DNA from: Burkholderiales bacterium
GTDB taxonomy: Bacteria; Pseudomonadota; Gammaproteobacteria; Burkholderiales; Burkholderiaceae_C
Direction: 5' to 3'
DNA length: 64,000 bases
Assembly: GCA_016185015.1 (NCBI GenBank)
Contig: JACPOI010000031.1
Coordinates: 39,691-103,690, forward strand
The notes under the pieces are model-generated. The model worked only from the letters and a program-made list of their open reading frames with translations, was not told the origin of the DNA and ran no database searches. Both the position numbers and the translations under genes were made by a program. Shown piece after piece: positions 36,397-45,155 of the stretch (position 1 is its first letter; each line of letters opens with the position of its first letter).

Positions 36397-36426
36397 CGAT
36401 GGCGATGATCCGCACGACCGCCATCG
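36397..36426 (+). terminator. inverted repeat just after rpiA, possible operon-end structure
   Basis: CGATGGCG-N14-CGCCATCG, 10 nt after stop; no T-tract. Confidence 0.3.
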
Positions 36427-36611
36427 ATCCTGGCGCCCGACACTCGGTGCTGCGGGTGGCCAAAAGGGGTTCTCCGGGGCACGCCTCTTGCGTCGCAGTC
36501 TCCCGGGTGCAAACAGCGTTTGCACCACTGCCACCCAACGGCCGATTGGGCTTGCCCGAATGAGGCGGCCTTGGGCCACGCCCGAAAACAAACCCTTTGG
36601 AGACTTACCTC

Positions 36612-37256
36612 ATGACCCTTGCCAAAACCCTGGCACTCGCCGTCCTCGCCCTTGCTCCCGTGCTCGGCACCGCGACCGCTCACGCGCAGACCGGCCCCTG
36701 GCTGGTTCGCGTGCGCGCACTGCACATCGACCCGGCGAACAACTCCAGTCCGATTCCCTCGCTGGCCGTGCCAGCCGACGCCATCCTTGTCAAGGACAAG
36801 TGGGCCCCCGAGCTCGACATCTCGTACTTCTTCACCAAACAAATCGCTGCCGAACTGGTGCTGGCTTTCACCAAGCTCGACGCGCGGGTGACCTCGAGCG
36901 CGGTCGGTGCATTCGATGCCGGGTCGTTCAAGGCCCTTCCCCCGACGCTGACCGTGCAGTGGCACTTCCTCCCCGACGGGCAGTTCCGTCCCTACGTCGG
37001 CGCCGGCATCAACTACACGAACCTGTCCAGCGTCAAACTGGGCAACGGCGTGACCGGGCCGCTCACCCTCGACCGCAACAGCTTCGGACCGGCTCTCCAG
37101 GCAGGAATCGATATCGGCCTCGGCGGTCCCTGGTCTTTGAACATCGACGTGAAGAAGGCCTGGATCCGTACCGACCTGAAGTCGGGCGGCACCACGATTT
37201 CCAAGCTCAAGGTCAATCCTGTGCTGGTCGGAGTGGGTGTCGGATACCGCTTCTGA
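36612..37256 (+). CDS. OmpW-family outer membrane protein
   Basis: Signal peptide, GPWLVRVRALHIDP...FRPYVGAGINYT..VLVGVGVGYRF. Confidence 0.9.
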   Translation: MTLAKTLALAVLALAPVLGTATAHAQTGPWLVRVRALHIDPANNSSPIPSLAVPADAILVKDKWAPELDISYFFTKQIAAELVLAFTKLDARVTSSAVGAFDAGSFKALPPTLTVQWHFLPDGQFRPYVGAGINYTNLSSVKLGNGVTGPLTLDRNSFGPALQAGIDIGLGGPWSLNIDVKKAWIRTDLKSGGTTISKLKVNPVLVGVGVGYRF

Positions 37257-37810
37257 TGCTCAAGCGCCGGCGCTTCGGTACCGGCGTGTCGACGCCTGCC
37301 GACGCCGCAGTGGCGCGGGCGCTGTTGCCGCTGTGCGCGCAAGACGGCTCGACCACGCGCCTGTGCGAGACGATTGCCGGCGGACCGATCCAGCTGCACG
37401 TCTTGGAGCAACGTGCGTGCAACGATCCGCCCGAGCCCGTGCGCTGCGCCCTGCCCGGCACGCGCCTGATCGAACGCTTCAGCTGCCTGGCCTCGCGTGG
37501 TGCAGTGATGCTGGACAGCCTGGCGTACGTCACGACGCAAACGCTGCCGCGCGACGTGGCCCAGGAGATCGAAGGCGGCGAGAGACCGATCGGGCATCTG
37601 CTCGAGCGACTCTGGATCAGGCGGGCACCTTGGGCCCGATTGGACGACGCGCTGTGCGCGCGGCCGTGGGCAGTGGTCGGATGGCCCGATGCCAGCGCGA
37701 CCCGCACTTATACAGTCGAGACGCCCGATGGACCGTGGATGGTGATCACCGAGACGCTCCGCAACGGCATGCTGAAGCCCCACCCGATTGAAGCCGGGCC
37801 GAAACCATGA
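37256..37810 (+). CDS. chorismate lyase-like family protein
   Basis: LIERFSCLASRGAVMLDSLAYVTTQTLP...RRAPWARLDDAL. Confidence 0.55.
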   Translation: MLKRRRFGTGVSTPADAAVARALLPLCAQDGSTTRLCETIAGGPIQLHVLEQRACNDPPEPVRCALPGTRLIERFSCLASRGAVMLDSLAYVTTQTLPRDVAQEIEGGERPIGHLLERLWIRRAPWARLDDALCARPWAVVGWPDASATRTYTVETPDGPWMVITETLRNGMLKPHPIEAGPKP

Positions 37811-39153
37811 CCGACCCTGACACGCCACCACCACCGGGCCACCCCGCCGCGCTGGCCCTGCCTGCCGACGCCGCCGAGCGGCGCGCCCTGCACGACGAGG
37901 TGCACGCACGGCCGACGGCGCGGATTCGCCTGCCGGCCCTGGTGCTGCAGGTCGCCGTGCTCAACGAAGGTGTGCCGATCGAGCGCGAGCTCGAGCACCT
38001 GCGGCAGCTGCCGGGCCAGCGCCTGCTGATGGGCGAGCAGTTGGCCGGCCACTTCCTGCGCCTGCGCCTGCCTTGCGGCACGCTGAAGTGGGAACGCCAC
38101 ACCGAAGTCACGCGTTACTCCCTCGTGCAACCCTTGCCCGCCGAGGCGACCCAGGGCGCGAGCGATCCCGAGTTGCTGGCCGCGCTGGTCATCGACCATG
38201 AGTGGCTGCGCGGCATCCCCGGGCACACGCTGGCGGCGATCGAACTGGTCATCCTCGCCGGCAGCGCCGAGGAGGTCGCGGCGCCGCTGGAGCGCGCACG
38301 GCACTGGTTCGGCGATCGCACGGTCGTCGTTTCACTCGTGGGGCGCAACGGCCACAGCTGCGTGGTGAGCGATTTCCGGCTGCGCGCGAGCGGCTACGAG
38401 CGCATGGTGGTGATCGCCCAGACCGGTACCGGCGAAACGCGCGTCGGGCGGCTGGCGGCACGGCTGCTCGAAATGGAGACCTACCGCCTGCTGGCCCTGC
38501 GCGGGCTGCCGGTGGCCAAGTCCTTGCAGACCCTGCTGCGCGAGGCGGAGCACGCCGTCTCCGAGCTGACATCGCTGACGGAGGCGCGGGACCTGCACGA
38601 CGCCGTGCTTCTGGACACGCTGACTGCCGTGGCTGCCCGCGTCGAGCGGGCCACGGCGATGCACAGCTACCGGTTCTGCGCCACCGAGGCCTACTACGCG
38701 CTCGTGCGCTCGCGCATCGACGAGCTGCGCGAGCAGGCCATCCCCGGCACGCAGACGCTCGGCGAATTCCTGCTGCGCCGGCTCGCGCCCGCGATGGCCA
38801 CCGTGGAATCGGCCGCCAGGCGACTGGCATCGCTGTCGCAGCGCATCGAGCGTGCGGGCGCGCTGCTGCGCACACGCGTGGACATCGCCCGCGAAGCGCA
38901 GAACCAGCAGCTGCTGGCCAAGCTGGCTCGGGGCCAGCAACTCCAGTTGAAGCTGCAGAGCACGGTCGAGGGCCTGTCGATCGCGGCGATCTCGTACTAC
39001 GTGGTCAGCCTTCTGCTGTACCTTGGCAAAGCGGCCAAGGCGGCGGGTGTTCCCATCCACCCTGAACTCGCCGCCGGCGCCGCGATACCGCTGGTGCTGT
39101 GGGGCGTGTGGCGATTGACGCGCCGGATTCACAGCCGAGTCGAGGGGCATTGA
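37807..39153 (+). CDS. DUF3422-family protein
   Basis: RRALHDEVHARPTARIRLPALVLQVAV.. and C-terminal helical/TM region. Confidence 0.75.
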   Translation: MTDPDTPPPPGHPAALALPADAAERRALHDEVHARPTARIRLPALVLQVAVLNEGVPIERELEHLRQLPGQRLLMGEQLAGHFLRLRLPCGTLKWERHTEVTRYSLVQPLPAEATQGASDPELLAALVIDHEWLRGIPGHTLAAIELVILAGSAEEVAAPLERARHWFGDRTVVVSLVGRNGHSCVVSDFRLRASGYERMVVIAQTGTGETRVGRLAARLLEMETYRLLALRGLPVAKSLQTLLREAEHAVSELTSLTEARDLHDAVLLDTLTAVAARVERATAMHSYRFCATEAYYALVRSRIDELREQAIPGTQTLGEFLLRRLAPAMATVESAARRLASLSQRIERAGALLRTRVDIAREAQNQQLLAKLARGQQLQLKLQSTVEGLSIAAISYYVVSLLLYLGKAAKAAGVPIHPELAAGAAIPLVLWGVWRLTRRIHSRVEGH

Positions 39154-39237
39154 GTCCGATGCGCCCGCTGCAAAGACCGTCGAGCCAGGGACTCGGTTTC
39201 GGCGCGGACCCTTTCACCCGCCCATAATTGGAATGCC

Positions 39238-40158
39238 ATGTCGAACCCCACACTGCTCGCGCGCCACGCGATTCCCGGTCACGTGAGCCTGCGCATCGGG
39301 ACCAACGGGCTGGCCTTTGCCGACATCGACAACGCGCACGGCAGCGCCAGCCTGTGCTTGCAAGGCGCCCACCTGATGAGCTGGCGACCGAAGGACCAGG
39401 CCGAACCCGTGGTCTGGTTGTCACCGCTGGCCACGTTCGCGCCGGGCAAGTCGATTCGCGGCGGTGCGCCCGTGTGCTGGCCGTGGTTCGGCCCTCATGT
39501 CACGGAAAGCGGCTGGCCCGGCCACGGCTTTGCACGCACGGTGCCCTGGGAACTCTGCGACACGGCGGCGCTGCCCGACGGCTCGACAAGCATCGGCCTG
39601 ACCCTGACGCCGACCGAGGCCACGCGGGCGCAGTGGCCGCACGAAGCCCGGCTGGCGCTGAGGGTCAGCGTCGGCAGGCGCTTGCGCATCGAGCTGACCA
39701 CGCACAACCCCGGCCCGCAGGACCTCGTCCTTGGCGAGGCCTTGCACACCTATCTGGGCATCAGCGACATCGGGGCCGTCGAGGTGCAGGGCCTGGACGC
39801 GTGCGAGTACGTGGACAAGGTGGCGGGCGCTGTGCGCAAGGTGCAGCGGGGCGCCGTCCGGTTCGCGGGCGAGGTGGACCGCGTCTACCTGAACACCGGC
39901 GCCGACTGCGTGATCGTCGACCCTGGGCTGCAGCGTCGCATAGAGATCGCGAAGACGGGCAGCCGTGCCACCGTGGTCTGGACGCCCTGGGCGGAAAAGG
40001 CCGACAAGATGGGCGACTTCGGACCCGGCCGCGCCGGACAGGGCGGTTGGCGCGAGATGGTCTGCGTGGAGTCGGCCAATGCTCTGGACAACGTGGTCAC
40101 CGTGCCGGCCGGCGGCAGCCACACCCTGTCGGTGAGCTACGCCGCGCTGCCGCTCTGA
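39238..40158 (+). CDS. D-hexose-6-phosphate mutarotase (aldose 1-epimerase-like)
   Basis: LCLQGAHLMSWRPKDQAEPVVWLSPLATFAPGKSIRGGAPVCWPWFGPH. Confidence 0.9.
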   Translation: MSNPTLLARHAIPGHVSLRIGTNGLAFADIDNAHGSASLCLQGAHLMSWRPKDQAEPVVWLSPLATFAPGKSIRGGAPVCWPWFGPHVTESGWPGHGFARTVPWELCDTAALPDGSTSIGLTLTPTEATRAQWPHEARLALRVSVGRRLRIELTTHNPGPQDLVLGEALHTYLGISDIGAVEVQGLDACEYVDKVAGAVRKVQRGAVRFAGEVDRVYLNTGADCVIVDPGLQRRIEIAKTGSRATVVWTPWAEKADKMGDFGPGRAGQGGWREMVCVESANALDNVVTVPAGGSHTLSVSYAALPL

Positions 40159-40190
40159 AGGCTCGCACCGCTCCAACAGGAGAACCGTCG

Positions 40191-40304
40191 ATGGCGATCG
40201 TCAGCTTGCCGACCCAGCCCTTTGCCGGCCAGCAGCCCGGCACCTCGGGCCTACGCAAGAAGGTGGCGGAGTTCCACCAGCCGCACTACCTGGAGAACTT
40301 CGTT
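40191..40304 (+). pseudogene. pgm: phosphoglucomutase N-terminal fragment (38 codons)
   Basis: MAIVSLPTQPFAGQQPGTSGLRKKVAEFHQPHYLENFV, then homology stops abruptly. Confidence 0.85.
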
Positions 40305-40318
40305 TGGATTGGAGCACG

Positions 40319-40639
40319 ATGGACCGCGTTGCTCTGAACCTGCTGCGCATGCGGATCGGGGAGATGCCGTCGTCTGGCATGTCGACGCAGATGGCACCGT
40401 TCCCGGCCAACCAGATTGAGTTCCAGGCCATTCTCGACCGCCTAGCGGACCTGCCTGCCGAGGATCTTGTGGGTCGTCTGGACATCGGCGGCTTCGCGCC
40501 GCATCCGGTTGAACTCGGTGGCATCGAACAGCGTTGCGCCGAGTGCATCTACTACCTGCCACACCGGAAGTGGTGCGACCTGCCCGAGTTGCCAGTCCCG
40601 GTCGAGCCGCAATGGTGGTGCCGGCTGTGGAAGCTCTAG
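40319..40639 (+). CDS. small four-Cys protein, HiPIP-like motif, paralog 3
   Basis: CAECIYYLPHRKWCDLPELPVPVEPQWWCRLWKL. Confidence 0.75.
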   Translation: MDRVALNLLRMRIGEMPSSGMSTQMAPFPANQIEFQAILDRLADLPAEDLVGRLDIGGFAPHPVELGGIEQRCAECIYYLPHRKWCDLPELPVPVEPQWWCRLWKL

Positions 40640-41161
40640 TCCAAGCTAATCTTAGTGCCCTCTTGATTCGCCTCGGCCATGGCCTCCGGCTCAAGTTTCT
40701 CCGCATAACTGTTGAACCGTATGAACAAGTCCCAGCCTGCGAGCAGAACACCGCAAGAGGCGACGATGCACGACGCAAAGTACAACTGACGTGGGTCCTC
40801 GTGCGCGGCCTTGAAGGTTGCAACAAGTCCTTCAATGGCAAGCGCCACAACAACGACAACCAGAAATCTCGACAAGAACCGCTGCACCCGTGTAGGGCCG
40901 CTCACGTGAACGCGAGCGCTGCCAGTGATGGACGCCGAGAAGCGCCGCAGCCCCTGTCCGCTATGGCCGCTGCAGCCGTGGCTGGTTGCCGGCATCGGCC
41001 AGCGAGATCATTGACACCACAATGTCTTCGGCCAGCGGGGTGGGTCGAGCGGATGGAGTCCTCGGAACAACAGGTGTACTCCAGCCCATAACGCCACAGC
41101 ATCGGTGTGCGCGGCTTGTTCTCATGCCCTGGCGGCGCGTCACCTCGTAGAACGACTTCAT
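40637..41161 (-). pseudogene. degraded membrane protein gene (glycosylation-pathway-annotated family, tentative)
   Basis: Reading continues across three minus frames: [28 protein letters not shown].. / [18 protein letters not shown].. / VQRFLSRFLVVVVVALAIEGLVATFKAAHEDPRQLYFAS. Confidence 0.5.
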
Positions 41162-41530
41162 GTAGATGTCTCCGGGCCTTGACCTCGGATGCCCGGAATG
41201 GCGTGATGGGTCGTCACTTCTTGCTCACGCTTCGTGCCAGCTGCGTTCGAACCTCCGCGAAACACGGATGACTGGCTGGCAAATCCTTGATTTGTTTCCT
41301 TTTTTCAGGCGATTTAGGGTCTCGGTCAGCCGCGTCCACAATGTTTGACAGGCAAGTACATTGGCACGCAACCGCGCGGTGCGCCAACAAATAGCCAGCC
41401 GGCTAGATAGCAAACTTAGTTTTCATAAGGTGTTTACCTAATAGACGTTCTCGAGCCGTTGGTTAATCTTGCGATAGCAGCTAGTAGCGAACCCCGGCGT
41501 GGCCCAAGAGCCAGCAAGGAGACAAAATTT

Positions 41531-42589
41531 ATGGAGACAAGCACGGCGCCCGCTTCGGGCCGACCGGATGGCCGAAGCCTCTTCACGGTGGCCGACGCCG
41601 AGGTGCAATCGGCGCTGGCTCTGGCGGAAGACGGCGAGGCCGCGCCCGAGGAACGGGCCGAGATGCTGATGGAGATCGCCCGCGGTCTGCAGATCAAGCC
41701 GCGCTCGCCGCGCCAGTTGCACGATGCGGTGGCGCTGTACGAGCGGGCACTGGCGCTGGTTCCACCCACGTTCGCGTTGCTGGCCGCGCGCATTCGAGCC
41801 CGCCAGGGCACGGCCTACCAGACCCTGCCCGATGGTGGTACCGCCGCACTCGAATCGGCGCGCGACTGTTTCGAGGCCGCTCGCGCCGACCTGGCCACCC
41901 ATGGCCTGGCCGAAGAAGTGGCCGAACTCGACCTGAACCTGGGCCTCGTGACGCAGACGCTTTGCGCTGCTCACCGGGCGACGATCCAGGAGGCGATCGC
42001 GCATTACCACCGCGCCCTGCGCGTGTTCACCAAACAAGCTTGGCCGCGCGAGTTCTCGATCCTGCACAACAACCTGGCGATCGCCTACCTCTCGATTCCG
42101 GCCACCGACGAACGTGCGCGCATGCGCGAGGCGCTCGCCGTGCAGTCGTTCGAGGAGGTGCTCGGCATCGTGACGCTGGTGGACCATCCCAGCGAGTACG
42201 CGATGACGCAGAACAACCTCGGCAACGCGCTGCAGTACGCGCCGAGCAGTCATCCCGTGGCCAACCTGCTGCGTGCAGTGGAGGCGTACGACGAGGCGCT
42301 GAAGGTGCGCAACCCGCGCGACATGCCGGTGGAGTACGCCAACACCGCGGCCAACAAGGCCAATGCCCTGCTCAACCTGCCGGACGACCCCGAGCACCCC
42401 GAGCTGGGCAACCCGGGCAACACCGCGAAGGCGCGTGCGCTGTATCGGGAGGCGCAACGACTCTTTCAGTCCGCGGGCCTGGACGACGCTGCGGCCACGG
42501 TGGCCGACGCACTCGCCGGCATCGATGCCTCGCACGCCGACTTCGGCGCCTCACGCGTCCCCGGTGATGCCGGGCCGACCGAACATTGA
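41531..42589 (+). CDS. TPR-repeat protein of hydrogenase island
   Basis: Helical repeats AVALYERALALVPPTFALLAARIRARQGTAYQTL...FSILHNNLAIAYL...AMTQNNLGNALQYA. Confidence 0.85.
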   Translation: METSTAPASGRPDGRSLFTVADAEVQSALALAEDGEAAPEERAEMLMEIARGLQIKPRSPRQLHDAVALYERALALVPPTFALLAARIRARQGTAYQTLPDGGTAALESARDCFEAARADLATHGLAEEVAELDLNLGLVTQTLCAAHRATIQEAIAHYHRALRVFTKQAWPREFSILHNNLAIAYLSIPATDERARMREALAVQSFEEVLGIVTLVDHPSEYAMTQNNLGNALQYAPSSHPVANLLRAVEAYDEALKVRNPRDMPVEYANTAANKANALLNLPDDPEHPELGNPGNTAKARALYREAQRLFQSAGLDDAAATVADALAGIDASHADFGASRVPGDAGPTEH

Positions 42590-42645
42590 CCAGAACTCCT
42601 GGTTCAGGAGCATCCACCAAACCATTGACCAACATGGAGCAAACG

Positions 42646-42837
42646 ATGACTGTGACCCTCGTATTGATGTGCCTGGCCGCCGTGCTGGCGGGCGCGGCGG
42701 GCGGTGCCGCAACCGGCGTGAAGCTCGGCGGCCAGGCGATGGGCAACGAGATCGCCGCCTTCATGGGCGCCTTCTTCGGCCTCGCCGCAGTGGTGCCCGC
42801 CGCGGTGGTGGCCGTGCTGATCCACGCTTTGCGCTGA
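42646..42837 (+). CDS. small membrane protein A
   Basis: Hydrophobic Gly/Ala-rich two-helix ORF preceded by GGAG Shine-Dalgarno-like sequence. Confidence 0.65.
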   Translation: MTVTLVLMCLAAVLAGAAGGAATGVKLGGQAMGNEIAAFMGAFFGLAAVVPAAVVAVLIHALR

Positions 42838-42856
42838 ACGCGCCAAGGAGCAAACG

Positions 42857-43075
42857 ATGTTCGATATGGTGCTCAATTCGATCAAGCTGTTCGTCGCCGG
42901 CAAGCTGTTCCGCGACAACTGGGCGTTCTTCCGCCAGCTCGGCGCCGGCTTTGCCGTGACGCTCGCGCTGATGCTCGCGCTCGGCTGGCTGAACCCCTGG
43001 CTCGGCATGGTGGCCGGTGGTGCCTTCGGCGGCGCGCTGATGCCGTGGCTGTTCCGCAACCTCAAGTACAACTGA
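42857..43075 (+). CDS. small membrane protein B
   Basis: 72 aa, hydrophobic helices, AAGGAG upstream. Confidence 0.65.
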   Translation: MFDMVLNSIKLFVAGKLFRDNWAFFRQLGAGFAVTLALMLALGWLNPWLGMVAGGAFGGALMPWLFRNLKYN

Positions 43076-43095
43076 AGAACCCGAGGCCCAGCCCC

Positions 43096-43980
43096 GTGAA
43101 CGCAGCGACCCACGACGACAGCGAGCGGCTGGCCCACATGGCCACCGAGGTGGCGGCGCTGCAGGCCATCGGCCAGGCCTGGCCGCTGGAGCAGCGCGCC
43201 GTGCTCGACAACCTGCGCGGCGCCATTGAGGCCCTGCACCGCGAGGCGCTGGTGCGCCTGCTCAAGGGGCTGCGCGACGAGCCGGCGGCCGCGGCCCGGC
43301 TGCGCGAGCTGGCGTCGGACCCGTTCATTTATGGCGTCCTGCGGCTGCATGGTCTGGTGCGCGAGCCGCTGGAGGCGCGGGTCCGCGCCGCGCTGGAGTC
43401 GGTCGCACCGATGCTGGCCGAGCATGCCGGCGGTGTCGAGCTGGTGGCGATCAAGCTGCCCGACACCGTCGAGGTGCGCTTGACCGGCAGCTGCCAAAGC
43501 TGTCCGGCATCGGGCCAGACGCTGTCCGAAGGCGTGGAGCGTGCGATCAAGGAGCATGCGCCGGAGATCGTCCGCGTCGTCCAGGTGCGGCGCTCGGCCG
43601 AAACGCGGGCGCCCGGCGAAGCGGTGCCGATTCATTTCGTCAGCCCCTTCGCCAAGGCCGAGGATCGTGGCTTCGTCGATCTTTGCGCCGTGGACGAACT
43701 GCCGCAAGGCCAGGTGGCGGCGCGTACGCTGCGCGACGAGGCCTTGCTGCTCTACCGCGACGGCTCGCAGGTGTTTTGCGTGGCGAACGCCTGCGCGCAT
43801 CTCGGCATGCCACTGGACGATGGCGCTGTCGCCGAAGGCGTGATCGAGTGCCCGCATCACGGCTTCCGCTACCGCCTGGATACCGGCGAATGCCTCGACG
43901 TGCCCGAGGTGCAACTGGTGGTGCACGCCGTTCGTGTGCGCGGTGGGCGCGTCGCGGTGAAGCTGGGAGCGTCGGCATGA
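43096..43980 (+). CDS. NifU C-terminal-like plus Rieske [2Fe-2S] fusion protein
   Basis: GSCQSCPASGQTL (NifU CxxC) and CAHLGMPLDD...CPHHGFRYRLDTGEC (Rieske); GTG start proposed. Confidence 0.88.
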   Translation: MNAATHDDSERLAHMATEVAALQAIGQAWPLEQRAVLDNLRGAIEALHREALVRLLKGLRDEPAAAARLRELASDPFIYGVLRLHGLVREPLEARVRAALESVAPMLAEHAGGVELVAIKLPDTVEVRLTGSCQSCPASGQTLSEGVERAIKEHAPEIVRVVQVRRSAETRAPGEAVPIHFVSPFAKAEDRGFVDLCAVDELPQGQVAARTLRDEALLLYRDGSQVFCVANACAHLGMPLDDGAVAEGVIECPHHGFRYRLDTGECLDVPEVQLVVHAVRVRGGRVAVKLGASA

Positions 43981-45155
43981 ACGGCATCGCGGCTGCCGCG
44001 CCCGTCAAGGTATCGCTCGCACGGCCGCGCGAGCGCGCAGTTGCCCCGGCGGCGCTTGCCGCGGCCGGCGCGCGTGTCATTCTCGGCCTGCACGACCCGC
44101 TGTCCGGCGTCGCCCTGACGCCCGCCGCAAACACCCTGTTCGGACCTCGCGGCGCGGCGGTGACCGCCGACGGCGCCTTGTGGGTTGCCGACACCGGCCA
44201 CCACCGGCTGCTGGGCTGGCCGGCGGTGCCTACCGGCGATGGCGAACCCGCTTCGTGGGTGATCGGACAACCCGGCTTCGACCGCGAGGGCCGCAATGCG
44301 CATGCCGAGGTCAACGGCGCCAGCTTGAACGTGCCCACCGGCGTGTGCGCTTGCGGCGAGGGCCTTGCAGTCGCCGACGCGTGGAACCACCGCGTGCTGA
44401 TCTGGCACCGTGCGCCGCGGCACAGTCAACAGCCGGCCGACGTGGTGCTGGGCCAGGCCGATGCGCACGCCGGGTTGGCCAACCGCGGGCTCGACACGCC
44501 TGCGGCCGACACCCTGCACTGGCCGTATGGCGTGTTCTGGGACGGTGCGCGCCTGTGGGTGGCCGACACCGGCAACCGCCGCGTGCTGCGCTTCGACGGC
44601 CTGCCGGCGCGTGACGGGCAGCGCGCCAACCTCGTGCTCGGCCAGCCGGACTTCGTGCACCGCGACGAAAACGCCGGTGGCGTCACGCAGGCCACGATGC
44701 GCTGGCCCCATGCGCTCGCCGTCTGGCAGGGGCATCTATGCGTGGCCGATGCCGGCAACAACCGCCTGCTGCTGTGGCGCGGCGACCCGGCCAGCAACAT
44801 GGCGCGCAGCGACCTCATCATCGGTCAAGGCGAGATTGACGCGCTGGATCACAACCGTGGTGAGTACTTTCCCAGCGCCCGCAGCCTGAACATGCCTTAC
44901 GGCCTGGCGGTGCATGAAGACCGGCTCTTCGTTGCCGACACCGCCAACTCACGCGTGCTGCGCCTGGACGCACCTGCCGAGCGCGAGGCGCGCGCGGTGG
45001 CCGGGCAGGCGAGTTTCGTCGACAAGGGTGACAACCGCTGGCTGCCGGCGGTGCGCGACTCGCTGTGCTGGCCGTATGCCATCGCGATTCAAGGCAACAC
45101 CGCGATCATCGTCGACTCGGGCAACAACCGCATCCTGTTGTGGGACGTCGCGTGA
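43977..45155 (+). CDS. NHL-repeat beta-propeller protein
   Basis: Repeated LWVADTGHHRLLGW / VADAWNHRVLIW / LWVADTGNRRVLRF / VADAGNNRLLLW units. Confidence 0.88.
   Translation: MNGIAAAAPVKVSLARPRERAVAPAALAAAGARVILGLHDPLSGVALTPAANTLFGPRGAAVTADGALWVADTGHHRLLGWPAVPTGDGEPASWVIGQPGFDREGRNAHAEVNGASLNVPTGVCACGEGLAVADAWNHRVLIWHRAPRHSQQPADVVLGQADAHAGLANRGLDTPAADTLHWPYGVFWDGARLWVADTGNRRVLRFDGLPARDGQRANLVLGQPDFVHRDENAGGVTQATMRWPHALAVWQGHLCVADAGNNRLLLWRGDPASNMARSDLIIGQGEIDALDHNRGEYFPSARSLNMPYGLAVHEDRLFVADTANSRVLRLDAPAEREARAVAGQASFVDKGDNRWLPAVRDSLCWPYAIAIQGNTAIIVDSGNNRILLWDVA

Noticed and set aside
41448-41480. TTGGTTAATCTTGCG as sigma54 promoter before the TPR gene
   Set aside because: GG to GC spacing is 8, and the -24 element is poor
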